From Luteolibacter flavescens (lineage in GTDB: Bacteria > Verrucomicrobiota > Verrucomicrobiia > Verrucomicrobiales > Akkermansiaceae), in contig NZ_JAPDDS010000018.1 of NCBI RefSeq assembly GCF_025950085.1, positions 1-64,000 of the forward strand: a stretch of 64,000 nt of DNA. The letters are read 5' to 3'. The notes beneath the pieces are model-generated. The model was not told the DNA's origin. It saw only the letters and a list, made by a program, of their open reading frames with translations, and did not search any database. Made by a program: the position numbers and the translations under genes. Position 1 is the stretch's first letter. Every line of letters begins with the position of its first letter. This document shows positions 38,085-46,832 of the stretch, one piece after another.

Positions 38085-39395
38085 CTACCTCCCGCGCACC
38101 CTAGCCCGCAGGTGGCCGCGGAAGCGTTTGCTGCGCTGCTCCACGAATTCCGGTGCGTAGAGCCGCCGCGTGAGATCGCGGAAGCCGCCCTTCAATTCAT
38201 CCACGCTCATGTCGGTGGGGCGGAAGTTGATGTCGAAGAGCGTGCTGCGCTCGGTCGCTTCCTCGGAGAGCAGGCGGCCTTCTTCCGACAGGCGCTTCCA
38301 CAGCGGCGTGCCGGGGAAGGGCGTGAGATAGGTCACCTGCACGTCGTAGAGCCCGCTTTCCTCCACGAAGCGGAAGACGTGCTCGAAGCTCTCCGGGCCA
38401 TCGCCATCGAGGCCGAGGATGAAGCAGCCATTCACCGTGATGCCGTGGCGCTGGATGGTCTCCACGGCACGCAGGTAGCGGTCGGTGCGGCGGGCCTTCC
38501 AGTTCGACTTCATTTCCACGCCATCCAGCGACTCGTAGCGCGGGCTCTCGAAGCCGATCAGTACCTGGTGGCAGCCGGCGTCGCGCATCATCTTCAGCAG
38601 GTCCTCGTCATCGGCGACGGACACGTCGGTCTCGGTGAACCAGCGCAGGCCTTCCTTTTGCAGCGCGGTCATCAGGGCGTGGCCATGGCGCTTGTCAGCG
38701 AAAGTATTGTCATCGGCGAATTCCACGAAGGGGCGGCCGAAGAGTTCCTTCAGTCGCCTCACTTCGGCGATTACCTTCCCGACGGGCTTCGTGCGAAATG
38801 AAGGCGAAAGTCTCATCGAGGCCGCGCAGAATTCACAGGCATACGGGCAGCCGCGCTGGGTCTGCACGGTGAAGCGCGGGTAGCGGTCCGGGGAGAGCAG
38901 GTCGAAGCGCGGCATCGGCGCCTCCTTGAAATCGAAGGGTCCCCTACTACGGGCATCGTAGATCGGCTTCAGTTCGCCCCGCTCCAGGTCGCGCAGCACC
39001 TCAGGCCACACCGGTTCGCCCTCGCCGATCACCACGGAGTCCACGTGCCGGGCCGCCTCCTGCGGCGCGAGCGTGGCATGCAGCCCGCCGAGGATGACGG
39101 GGATGCCCTTTTCGCGAAATCTGGCGGCCATCGCGTAGGCTTCCTTCGAGGTGGCACTCAGGGTCGAGAGGGCGATGGCGTCGAAGCGGTCCGGCACCTC
39201 CGAGATGTCTCGTACTTCCCGGTACTCCGCGCCGATGTGTGGCGGCGACATGCCTGCCAGCGTCAGCAGGCCCAGCGACGGCAGCGCCTCGATCTCCCGT
39301 GCCCGCCGCGCCACGGCGGGAAAGGACAGGCCGAGCTGGAGCAGCTCCGCATCCACGAGCCGCAGCCCGCTCATGGCGATGTAGCCGACATTCAT
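38085..39395 (-). CDS. B12-binding-domain radical SAM protein
   Basis: A 436-residue enzyme. The N-terminal half is cobalamin-binding-like (about residues 30-140, with FDAIALSTLSATS and VILGGLHATLAP), followed by the radical SAM domain. C183, C187 and C190 in CPYACEFC bind the [4Fe-4S] cluster that reduces S-adenosylmethionine. Proteins of this layout methylate or rearrange lipids, hopanoids, tetrapyrroles or antibiotics. The substrate cannot be told here. The gene stands alone before the retron block. Confidence 0.88.
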   Translation of the reverse strand: MNVGYIAMSGLRLVDAELLQLGLSFPAVARRAREIEALPSLGLLTLAGMSPPHIGAEYREVRDISEVPDRFDAIALSTLSATSKEAYAMAARFREKGIPVILGGLHATLAPQEAARHVDSVVIGEGEPVWPEVLRDLERGELKPIYDARSRGPFDFKEAPMPRFDLLSPDRYPRFTVQTQRGCPYACEFCAASMRLSPSFRTKPVGKVIAEVRRLKELFGRPFVEFADDNTFADKRHGHALMTALQKEGLRWFTETDVSVADDEDLLKMMRDAGCHQVLIGFESPRYESLDGVEMKSNWKARRTDRYLRAVETIQRHGITVNGCFILGLDGDGPESFEHVFRFVEESGLYDVQVTYLTPFPGTPLWKRLSEEGRLLSEEATERSTLFDINFRPTDMSVDELKGGFRDLTRRLYAPEFVEQRSKRFRGHLRARVRGR

Positions 39396-39604
39396 GACAC
39401 GCGGGCGGGGAAGGGCGGGCGTTTCAGGAGATCCATGGCATCACTCCAGCAGGCGCAGCACACGCGGGGAAATCGAAATCGCAAGTTGTTTCATCGCGCA
39501 GGCCTATGACGTGTGAAGATTGCACGTCGCGGTCCATTTCGCTTGCCCGGTCAAGGGACCGCTTGTTTGGTTGGAGTCGATACGACTTCCTCTATCAGCG
39601 ATCC

Positions 39605-42600
39605 TTGAAACTCGTCCGTCAAAGCCGCCTGCATTTCCGCGAGGGTAACTCCGACAAGGTCTATGAAGTGGACCTCTGTGAGGCGGGTGTCGGTGAGTTC
39701 CTGGTGAATTTCCGCTACGGTCGCCGCGGTGCGACACTGCGCGAGGGGACGAAGACGCCCTTCCCCGAGTCGCGTGCAAAGGCCGAGCAGATCTTCGAGG
39801 CGCTCGTGTCCGAAAAGATCCAGAAGGGCTACAAGGTCGCGGGCGAGTCCGGCCTGCCTGCAGCTTTGCCCTCGGTGTCGGCTCCCTCCGTTGCATCGGA
39901 TGATCCGCGACGCGTCGCCATCCGGCGTCGTCTGAAGGACGAGGCCGCAGGAACGGTGACGGGCAAGCCGGGCTGGAAGCTTTCCCGCGTGCTCTGGCGT
40001 GCGGGCGCGTGGATGATGCGTGAGTCCGCCGATGACATCGCCTCCATCGGCACGCGCATGCAGGCTCCCATGGATCTCTGGTGCGCTGCCTGGGCGATCG
40101 GTCGCTGCGGCGAGTCGAAGCACTCGGTCGTCCTCGACATGATGGCGAAGCGCGCAGCCGCAGCCGCCCCGTGGGTGCTCGCGATGATCGCCGAGGCGAA
40201 GGCTTCGCTCACGCCCGAGGAGGAGGATCCCGCCGCGGGATTGCCGGAGGAGGTGGCCGCGAGGTTCCGCTCCGGGGCCGCGACCGGATTCCGCGAGGTG
40301 GTCGAGCAGGAGCTGCGCATCGGCCAGCATGCGGGCCTGCCGTCCGCCCTCATGATCCTCGCCGCCCGCCATGGCTGGGTGCGGGAGGTGGTCCACGAGC
40401 TCGTGCGGCTGCTGCTTGTTGGACGAGGGACGATGCCGTTTTTCCGCCAAGTACTAAAGTCATCGGAGTTCCGTTTTGATGCGGAGCTCTACGGCCAGTG
40501 CGTCCGCCGCTTTGACACCACGGGGTCCACCGGCCCGATGCCGTGGCGACTGCCAAAGGGCGCGCCGCAGCCTGCCTATACCAGCGGCACGCGGAACTAC
40601 CTGCGCCGCCGCCCGGTGCGTCTTTTCACCGTGGCGGGGGACAGTGGCGATGCCGCGCTTTTCGTCCCGCTCGCGACCGGCCTGCTGCTGGCCTACGACG
40701 ATGCCACGGACAAGCCGCAGGAGACCTCCACCTCGACCTACACCTGGGACGTCACCACGCGCCGCAATATCGTGCGGAAGACTTGGTACCCGCGCTACAG
40801 CTCGTCATTCGCCTTCATCTGGCTGCTGCGCGGTGCGGGTGGAAATGTCGAGCAGACCTACAGCAAGGTCATCTGGCGCTTCATCGGCGAGAAGCGCGGC
40901 GAGGCGCTCACCCGCGAGGAGCCCTACCCCCATCTATGGGACCAGGCACCGGATGCGGTGATGCATCTGCTCCGCCATGCGCGGACACGCGAGGTGCAGC
41001 AATTCGCGCTCCGCATCTGGCGGGCAAATCCCGCTTTCATCGAGGAAGCCGACGTTGGCTTTGTGGCCGACCTGCTCGGCTCGTGGTTCGCCGAGACCGG
41101 TGCGCTCGGCCTGGAGATCGCCCGCGCACGGTGGAATCCCTCCGCGCCCGATCTCCCGCTGCTGCTCGCGATGCTGGAGTCCTCGCTGGATGAGGCGCGG
41201 GTGCAGGGCATCGCGTGGCTGCGGCAGGTGGCGACGGTTGCCGTAGGTGACTCGGCGTTCCTGGCCTCGGCGGCTTTCCTCAAGCACGAGGATTCTCGCC
41301 TCGCCGTGCGCGATCTGCTGCGCGCGACCATCATCCCGGCGGACTCGCGGAAGGAACTCGTGGCTCGCGTGGTCTCCGCGCTTCTTGCCTTGGAAGAGGA
41401 AAGCGAGGCGCTCGCCGGTCCGGCGGTCGATTTCCTCCTGCTGCTTGCGCCGGGTGAAGTTCAGGCGCTGCCACCCTCGCATCTCGCCGAACTGGCGTCG
41501 CATCCGCTGGAGGCCTGCCAATTGCTCGCGGTGCAGGTGCTGCTGAAATCGACCTCGCCTGCCGGTCTCCCGGAAAGCTTGCTGCTGGCCGCGGTGTCGT
41601 CGGACTTCACCTCCGTGCGGAAGCTCGGCATGGAGCTGTTAGGAAAACTTTCCGATCACGAGCTGGCCTCGCGCACCGAGGTGCTGGCGGCTTGTGCCGT
41701 GTCAAAGCACGCGGAACTGCGCGAAGGCGCCGCTCCGTTGCTCGGCCGCGTCGCCAGCCGCGATCGTGCAGCGGCCCGCGAACTGGTGCTGCAGTGGTAT
41801 CCGCTGCTTTTCCGCGAGGAATCCTTCGAAGGCCTGCACGCCTCGGTTCACACGCTGCTTACCGAGTCCTTCGCCAATGAGCTGGATGCGATCCCTGCGG
41901 ATTCGTTCCGCCGCATGCTGGAGTCGCGCTACGATCACGGGCAGATGCTCGGCTTCGCGCTGCTTCAGCGGGAGAGCGGGCCATTCGAGACGCAGGATCT
42001 GGTCGCGTGGGCGGTTCATCCGCTGGTCGCCGTGCGCGAGTGGGCGTTTGTTGCGCTGGAGCGCGATGCCGGTCTGCTGCGCAGCGAGCCGGGACTGGTG
42101 CTGCGTTTGTTAGAGAGTCCCTACGAGGATGGCCGCGAACGCGCCTTCGCCTTCTGCCGCCGTGAGATCCGCGATGGCGACTGGACGCCGGAATCGCTGG
42201 TGGCGGTGTGCGATTCGAATCACCGGCCCGCGCGCGATTTCGGACGCGAGCTGGTGACGCGCCTGTTCCGCGAGGAAGATGGGCCGGTCTATCTGCTGCG
42301 CTTCAGCCAGCATCCGGCGACGGAGATCCAGCTCTTCGCGACGAATTACCTCGAGCGCCACGCGAGCGGATCCACCGAGCGCATCGCGGCGCTCGATCTC
42401 TACTTCCGCACTGTCCTGTCCCGCATCGGTGCAGGGCGCGTGGCGAAGCAGCGCGTGATGGCTTTCCTCGAGAAGCAGTCGCTTGCCGATGAAGGCATCG
42501 CGCGCCTTGTCGTGCCGCTGCTCGCCCGCCAGTCGGGCACCGTGGCCATCCAGGACAAGGCGGGGATGATCCGCATCCTCGATGCGCTCCGCCGCCGCTG

Positions 42601-42658
42601 GCCGCAGGTCGAGAGCCCGCTGAAACCCCGTCCCGTCCCCGTCCGCGAGCCGTCATGA
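39605..42658 (+). CDS. WGR-domain HEAT-repeat protein of the retron system
   Basis: A 1017-residue protein from a TTG start at 39605; an ATG at 39506 would add 33 residues of no domain character. Residues 1-80 form a WGR domain (KLVRQSRLHFREGNSDKVYE, then VNFRYGRRG), a nucleic-acid-binding fold known from PARP enzymes, where it senses DNA ends. From about residue 110 to the end the protein is a long helical HEAT/ARM-like array of repeated pairs, with Leu/Ala-rich helices and segments such as VREWAFVALERDAGL and SVRKLGMELLGKLSD. It stops in an ATGA overlap with the SWIM gene. With that gene, the noncoding RNA and the reverse transcriptase it forms a retron operon; it is probably a sensor or effector scaffold. 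Confidence 0.8.
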   Translation: MKLVRQSRLHFREGNSDKVYEVDLCEAGVGEFLVNFRYGRRGATLREGTKTPFPESRAKAEQIFEALVSEKIQKGYKVAGESGLPAALPSVSAPSVASDDPRRVAIRRRLKDEAAGTVTGKPGWKLSRVLWRAGAWMMRESADDIASIGTRMQAPMDLWCAAWAIGRCGESKHSVVLDMMAKRAAAAAPWVLAMIAEAKASLTPEEEDPAAGLPEEVAARFRSGAATGFREVVEQELRIGQHAGLPSALMILAARHGWVREVVHELVRLLLVGRGTMPFFRQVLKSSEFRFDAELYGQCVRRFDTTGSTGPMPWRLPKGAPQPAYTSGTRNYLRRRPVRLFTVAGDSGDAALFVPLATGLLLAYDDATDKPQETSTSTYTWDVTTRRNIVRKTWYPRYSSSFAFIWLLRGAGGNVEQTYSKVIWRFIGEKRGEALTREEPYPHLWDQAPDAVMHLLRHARTREVQQFALRIWRANPAFIEEADVGFVADLLGSWFAETGALGLEIARARWNPSAPDLPLLLAMLESSLDEARVQGIAWLRQVATVAVGDSAFLASAAFLKHEDSRLAVRDLLRATIIPADSRKELVARVVSALLALEEESEALAGPAVDFLLLLAPGEVQALPPSHLAELASHPLEACQLLAVQVLLKSTSPAGLPESLLLAAVSSDFTSVRKLGMELLGKLSDHELASRTEVLAACAVSKHAELREGAAPLLGRVASRDRAAARELVLQWYPLLFREESFEGLHASVHTLLTESFANELDAIPADSFRRMLESRYDHGQMLGFALLQRESGPFETQDLVAWAVHPLVAVREWAFVALERDAGLLRSEPGLVLRLLESPYEDGRERAFAFCRREIRDGDWTPESLVAVCDSNHRPARDFGRELVTRLFREEDGPVYLLRFSQHPATEIQLFATNYLERHASGSTERIAALDLYFRTVLSRIGAGRVAKQRVMAFLEKQSLADEGIARLVVPLLARQSGTVAIQDKAGMIRILDALRRRWPQVESPLKPRPVPVREPS

Positions 42659-44301
42659 TCTTCCAGTATCAATACCGCGGCTTCTCGCGCGTCGGCTCCA
42701 CCCCGCGGACGACGGCGATGACCTTCGTCCCAGATGGGGGGCGTCCGCCGATGGCTTTCAATGGCCTGCTGCGCGACAAGCTGACCTTCCGCGAGGCCAT
42801 CTGCGCGATGCACCGCGTCGTCACCGGCGACCTGCGCTGGAAGCCGAAGGAGCGAGAGGACTACAAGGCATGGGCCGCCGCGCAGGAGGAGCTGTGGCTG
42901 GCCGAGTTCATGGAGCGCGCCGGCGAGATCAAGGGCCAGGTCGCCACTGCGCGGCAGGAACTCGATGAACTCCGCGCACGGAAGTGGGAGGTGATGAAGC
43001 CCTTCCGCGAGGCGAAGCAGCGCTACTTCGACCACATCTACAAGTGGGAGCGCATGCTGTGGATCGTCCTCGATCCCGTCATCACGGTGCATCCGGACCA
43101 GGTCTTCTTCGAGTGCTTCAGCCAGGACGAGTCGAGCTACGCGCGGCTGTCCTGCACGCACGATGTCTTTGAGAAGGTCGGCGACTTTACCTGCGGCACG
43201 ACGAACATCGACTACTCGGCGCCCTTGTACGACGAGTTCCGCAAGATCCGCGATTACAAGGAGACCGCGCTCGCGATCGATCCCGGCGGCTTCGAGGTGA
43301 AGACCGGCGAGGACCCCTCGTATCGCGAGGAAAAGATCGACGTCCCGGATTCCTGGGTCCGCGGGTTCCTGCAGGTCAGCTCGGCGATGACGCTTGATGG
43401 CACCGACGTGGAGCTCGATCCGATGGACTTCCACGCGATCTGCTTTCATCTGAAGCGGAAGAAGGAGAAGCACGGCCCGCGTTCCCTGCGCTTCCGCCTC
43501 ACTCCGGGCCAGCCGCCGGTGATCGTCGTCGATCCGTGGGGCACGGAGATCGTCTGCCGCCGCTCCTTCCACCATGCGCGCGAGGCCACGGAGATCCGCC
43601 TGTGGGGGCGCCGCCGCCTGCTGGTGCTGGAGGCGATGATCCCGCTCGCACGCCGGGTGAAGGTGAAGCTGTTAGGCTACGGCATGCCGTCCTACTGGCA
43701 GGTGGACATGGGCGCGCTGAATTTCACGCTGGGCCTCTCCGGCTGGACGGCGAATGACTGGTCGCGTGCCGGTCAATTCGACCTCATGGCCCCGCGCACC
43801 GCGGTCTCGACCGAGGCGGTGGAGATGGTGCTCGGCGCGCTGAACAAGAGCTGGTTTGCAAGCGACTCGTCGCTCGCCGCGCAGCTCTCCATGCCGCAGG
43901 CCGACGTGCTCGGCGCGCTGGTCGCGGGCACACAGGCCGGGCTGGTGGTAAAGGACCCGGGCGATGACGTGTGGCGTGCCCGCGCGCTCAGCCGCGAGCC
44001 CTTGCCGCTCGATCGCCTGCGCTTCTCGAATGAACGAGAGGCAAAGGCGCGCGAGCTATTCCAACGCGGCTCCGTGAAGGTGGAAGTCGAGGAGCGCATC
44101 GGCGAGCGCCAGATCGCGGGTGTCGTGGACGATGGCAAGGCGCGCTATCCCGTGGAGGCGGTGATCGACTCCGACGAGCGTCTCGTGCGTGCGAAGTGCT
44201 CGTGCAATTTTTTCCAACAGAACCGCCTGCGCATGGGGCCCTGCGAGCATGTCCTCGCGGTCCGCATGGCAAAGGCGCGCTACCATTTTTCGGCGAAATG
44301 A
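42655..44301 (+). CDS. SWIM zinc-finger protein of the retron system
   Basis: A 548-residue protein beginning four bases inside the WGR/HEAT gene, so the two are co-translated. The C-terminus carries a SWIM finger, C515-x-C517-x12-C530-x-H532 (AKCSCNFF, then GPCEHVLAV). SWIM fingers bind DNA or proteins. The region about 370-450 (PRTAVSTEAVEMVLGALN and AQLSMPQADVLGALVAG) looks like a winged helix. The N-terminal half contains an amphipathic helical region (residues 70-150) and a beta-rich part with WRRSF-like strands. The pairing of a HEAT/WGR protein with a winged-helix/SWIM protein beside a retron matches, as I recall, a described retron type (XIII in the classification by accessory genes). 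It ends 56 bases before the a1 arm of the noncoding RNA. Confidence 0.82.
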   Translation: MIFQYQYRGFSRVGSTPRTTAMTFVPDGGRPPMAFNGLLRDKLTFREAICAMHRVVTGDLRWKPKEREDYKAWAAAQEELWLAEFMERAGEIKGQVATARQELDELRARKWEVMKPFREAKQRYFDHIYKWERMLWIVLDPVITVHPDQVFFECFSQDESSYARLSCTHDVFEKVGDFTCGTTNIDYSAPLYDEFRKIRDYKETALAIDPGGFEVKTGEDPSYREEKIDVPDSWVRGFLQVSSAMTLDGTDVELDPMDFHAICFHLKRKKEKHGPRSLRFRLTPGQPPVIVVDPWGTEIVCRRSFHHAREATEIRLWGRRRLLVLEAMIPLARRVKVKLLGYGMPSYWQVDMGALNFTLGLSGWTANDWSRAGQFDLMAPRTAVSTEAVEMVLGALNKSWFASDSSLAAQLSMPQADVLGALVAGTQAGLVVKDPGDDVWRARALSREPLPLDRLRFSNEREAKARELFQRGSVKVEVEERIGERQIAGVVDDGKARYPVEAVIDSDERLVRAKCSCNFFQQNRLRMGPCEHVLAVRMAKARYHFSAK

Positions 44302-44324
44302 AGACGAGGACCGATGATTTATCT

Positions 44325-44353
44325 TTCGGTGCCGCTCTTCCGCGCCATAGATT
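44325..44353 (+). promoter_or_regulatory. Possible promoter of the retron noncoding RNA
   Basis: TTCGGT (44325-44330), 17 bases, then TAGATT (44348-44353). The a1 arm of the RNA starts four bases later, about where transcription should begin. The -35 element is poor, so this is tentative, but a separate promoter would let the RNA be made at a higher level than the protein genes. Confidence 0.4.
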
Positions 44354-44357
44354 TATT

Positions 44358-44586
44358 TCGACAGCGGCGGGGGTGTGGATCTTGCCATCCGGTCGGCGTA
44401 TCGCCGTCCATGTTCACAGCCTTGCAACGCTTCACCGGTCAGCTCGTGACTGTGCGGCACTACCCTACCAGTGCGTCAGTTCCGGTCCGGCTTCCGTGAA
44501 GCGAACTGACGCACTGGTAGGGGTGCCGCTTGAGTTGAGCAGCCCGGTCCTCCGAGTTGCACGAAGACGCCGCCCGCCGCTGTCGA
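44358..44586 (+). ncRNA. Retron msr-msd noncoding RNA
   Basis: A 229-base structured region directly before the reverse transcriptase gene. The ends are perfectly complementary over 14 bases: TCGACAGCGGCGGG (44358-44371, a1) and CCCGCCGCTGTCGA (44573-44586, a2). Next come small hairpins typical of msr: GGAT/ATCC (44377-44390), CGGCG/CGCCG (44394-44406) and CGGTCA/TGACTG (44436-44452). The msd is one long hairpin, GCGGCAC plus 20 more perfect pairs (44454-44482 with 44503-44529, two-base TA bulge at 44461-44462), with an inner GCTTC-CGT-GAAGC loop (44490-44502). This is the template of the single-stranded DNA. The branching G and exact reverse-transcription limits cannot be assigned from the sequence. 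Confidence rests on the coincidence of a1/a2, msd hairpin and gene order. Confidence 0.85.
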
Positions 44587-44613
44587 TTTCCTCCCGTCGT
44601 GCCTGATCCGACC

Positions 44614-46161
44614 ATGTCCGAACGCCAGGAAATCTACGATCGCATCCGCGCCGCCGGCAGCCGTGACAAGGTCATCCTCGAGGAGATGATCCGGAAGGGC
44701 TTTTGGAAGCCCGGCACCGCCGAGACCGCCATCCCGGAGGCCTTGCTCAAGCGCGAGGCGGATCTGGTAGCGGACCTCCGCTCGCTCACCGCGCAGCAGC
44801 GCCGCTATCAGAACCGCGAGGCGGCGCTGAAGGAGATGCGTCGCGAACGCCTCGTCGAATCGCGCCGCAAGCAGAAGGAAACGAAGGCGCGCCGCGAGCA
44901 GGAGCGCCAGGCCCGTGCCGAGGCATGGGAGCGGCGGAAGAGGGACGAGATCCTCCACCTCGGCGACGATGCCTCCACGGGTCTCAATCAACTGGAGTCG
45001 CGTCACGACCGGCTGGCGCGCCACGGGCTGCCGGACTTTCCAAATCACCGCGCGCTCGCGCAGTCGATGGTGATGGAGGTGGGCGAGCTGCGCTTCCTCG
45101 CCTACGGGCGGAAGGTCGAGAAGATCAGCCACTACCGGCGCTTCCTGATGCCGAAGAAGGCGGGCGGCCATCGCCTGATCTCTGCACCCATGCCGCGGCT
45201 GAAGCGGGCGCAGCACTGTATCCTGGAGCAGATCCTGAACAAGGTGCCGGTGCATGAGGCCGCGCACGGCTTCCTCCGCGAGCGGTCGATCCTTACGAAT
45301 GCCTCGCCGCACGTCGGGTCATCGCAGGTGATCAATCTCGACCTGCGCGACTTCTTCCCGAATATCACATGGCCGCGCGTCTTCGGGCTCTTCCATGCGC
45401 TCGGCTATTCGCGCTCGGTCGCGACCATCTTCGCCCAGCTTTGCACGGAGCCGCCGGTCGAGGAGGTGGAGCTGGATGGCCAGACGTGGCAGGTCGCCAC
45501 GGGTGTCCGTCATCTGCCGCAGGGAGCGCCGACGAGCCCGGCGATCACGAACCTGCTGTGCCGCCGCTTTGACGCGCGCATGGCGGGCATCGCGCGCAAG
45601 CACGGCTTTGCCTACACGCGCTATGCTGACGACCTGACCTTTTCCACGAAGTCCGGCGACCGCGATGCCGGGCGCAAGCTGCTCTGGCAGGTCCGCCGCG
45701 TGATCGAGGAGGAGGGCTTCCACCTCCACCCGGACAAGCTGCGCACGCTCGGCAAGGGACGCCGCCATGATGTGACGGGCCTCACCGTCAACGAGCGCCT
45801 GTCCGTGCCGCGCGACGATGTCCGCAAGTTCAAGGCGCTGCTCCATCGCATGGAAAAGACCGGCCCTGTCGGCTGCACATGGCGTGGCAGCGGCGACCGC
45901 ATCCTCGCTCGCGTCGGCGGCTTCGCGAACTATCTCACGATGGTCGATGCCGAGCGCCATGCAGGCCTTCACAAGCGCGCTATGGCCCTGCTGAAGCGCC
46001 ACGGCTTCCAGCCGGAAATCCGCCACCCGGCCAAACGCCAGGGGCCACCGCCATTCCCGGTGCCCGGGGCTGCGTCTGCCGGATCCCCTCCGCCGCTTCC
46101 TGGTGCGGATGTCTCGTCCAGCCTATTTGGCAAGATCCGGCGTTGGTTCGGCGGGAAGTAG
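44614..46161 (+). CDS. Retron reverse transcriptase
   Basis: A 515-residue RNA-directed DNA polymerase. It carries the two retron-specific marks, NAxxH (N229 to H233, NASPH) and VTG (387-389), plus INLDLRDFFPNI with catalytic D243, the LPQGAPTSP motif at 301-309 and YADD at 337-340. The polymerase core begins near residue 150. The first 110 or so residues are charged and helical (a likely coiled coil, for example REAALKEMRRERLVESRRKQ), and the last 45 are Pro/Gly-rich and end in a basic-aromatic segment. Most retron enzymes have 300-350 residues, so both ends are extra. No intron domains, no template/variable repeats and no integrase or maturase domain are seen. It starts 28 bases after the a2 arm. 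Confidence 0.95.
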   Translation: MSERQEIYDRIRAAGSRDKVILEEMIRKGFWKPGTAETAIPEALLKREADLVADLRSLTAQQRRYQNREAALKEMRRERLVESRRKQKETKARREQERQARAEAWERRKRDEILHLGDDASTGLNQLESRHDRLARHGLPDFPNHRALAQSMVMEVGELRFLAYGRKVEKISHYRRFLMPKKAGGHRLISAPMPRLKRAQHCILEQILNKVPVHEAAHGFLRERSILTNASPHVGSSQVINLDLRDFFPNITWPRVFGLFHALGYSRSVATIFAQLCTEPPVEEVELDGQTWQVATGVRHLPQGAPTSPAITNLLCRRFDARMAGIARKHGFAYTRYADDLTFSTKSGDRDAGRKLLWQVRRVIEEEGFHLHPDKLRTLGKGRRHDVTGLTVNERLSVPRDDVRKFKALLHRMEKTGPVGCTWRGSGDRILARVGGFANYLTMVDAERHAGLHKRAMALLKRHGFQPEIRHPAKRQGPPPFPVPGAASAGSPPPLPGADVSSSLFGKIRRWFGGK

Positions 46162-46181
46162 GCCGGGGAATCGGGAGCCTT

Positions 46182-46700
46182 TCAGTTCGTCGTCTGGCTG
46201 GCCAGGATCGACTTCATCAGATCGTCTCCTTTCACCTTCGAGGGATCGGACGTGACTGCCATCGATTCCACGATCACCACCTTCTTGGGAAGTCTCGCGA
46301 AGAGGGACTGGCAGTATTGCAAACCGTGCTTGGCACCCGGGCCGTAGTCGTGAAGTTGCTCGGTCACCTGCACTCCCCGGTAAGACCACTGCGTTCTCCG
46401 GGTCATCTTGCCGCCACGGCGTTCGGTGCCGCCGGTGAATCCCCCGACGAATGAGTCGAACTCGTGCTCAGGATGCAGTGGCGTGAAGAAAGAGACCTGG
46501 GAGAGAACCTTGCTGTCTCTGTTCTGATAGAGAGGGCGTGCCTTCTTCCCGTCTTCCACCCGCACATGCTTTCCCGTGGAGCGCGCGGCGGCATCCGTCA
46601 CGGCGAAGTCAGCACCGGTCATCGAAAGGGGCGTGCAGGACGCGAACAAGGCTCCGCATGCGGTGGCAAGTGCCAGCCTCCAAAACCGGTAACAAATCAT
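46182..46700 (-). CDS. Lipoprotein of unknown function
   Basis: A 172-residue protein with a lipoprotein signal ending LFASC (residues 18-22). The rest is soluble with no motif that I recognise; it has a basic middle part and a conserved-looking AVTSDPSKVKGDD near the end. It converges on the reverse transcriptase with 20 bases between the stops and is divergent from ileS. It does not look like part of the retron. The start is the ATG at 46700; longer antisense frames over ileS are rejected. Confidence 0.75.
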   Translation of the reverse strand: MICYRFWRLALATACGALFASCTPLSMTGADFAVTDAAARSTGKHVRVEDGKKARPLYQNRDSKVLSQVSFFTPLHPEHEFDSFVGGFTGGTERRGGKMTRRTQWSYRGVQVTEQLHDYGPGAKHGLQYCQSLFARLPKKVVIVESMAVTSDPSKVKGDDLMKSILASQTTN

Positions 46701-46790
46701 GGGGATGTCCCTAGATTTCAGCTCCGGCTTGTCAAATAAACGTAAGATTTCTCCCCGTTTTCCCTGATTTTCAATCTCCTGCGCCGGTAG

Positions 46791-46819
46791 TTGACCCCTT
46801 GGAGGGGCGTTGCTAGCTT
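46791..46819 (+). promoter_or_regulatory. Promoter of ileS
   Basis: TTGACC (46791-46796), 17 bases, then TAGCTT (46814-46819). The ATG at 46833 lies 13 bases further, so the mRNA leader is only about 6-8 bases and no room is left for a ribosome binding site or a T-box leader. Confidence 0.6.
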
Positions 46820-46832
46820 CCGCGCCCGCAAA

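Noticed and set aside
44614-46161. Reverse transcriptase as part of a group II intron or diversity-generating retroelement
   Set aside because: No maturase or endonuclease domain, no intron RNA domains and no template/variable repeat pair are seen; the NAxxH and VTG marks and the a1/a2 RNA point to a retron.
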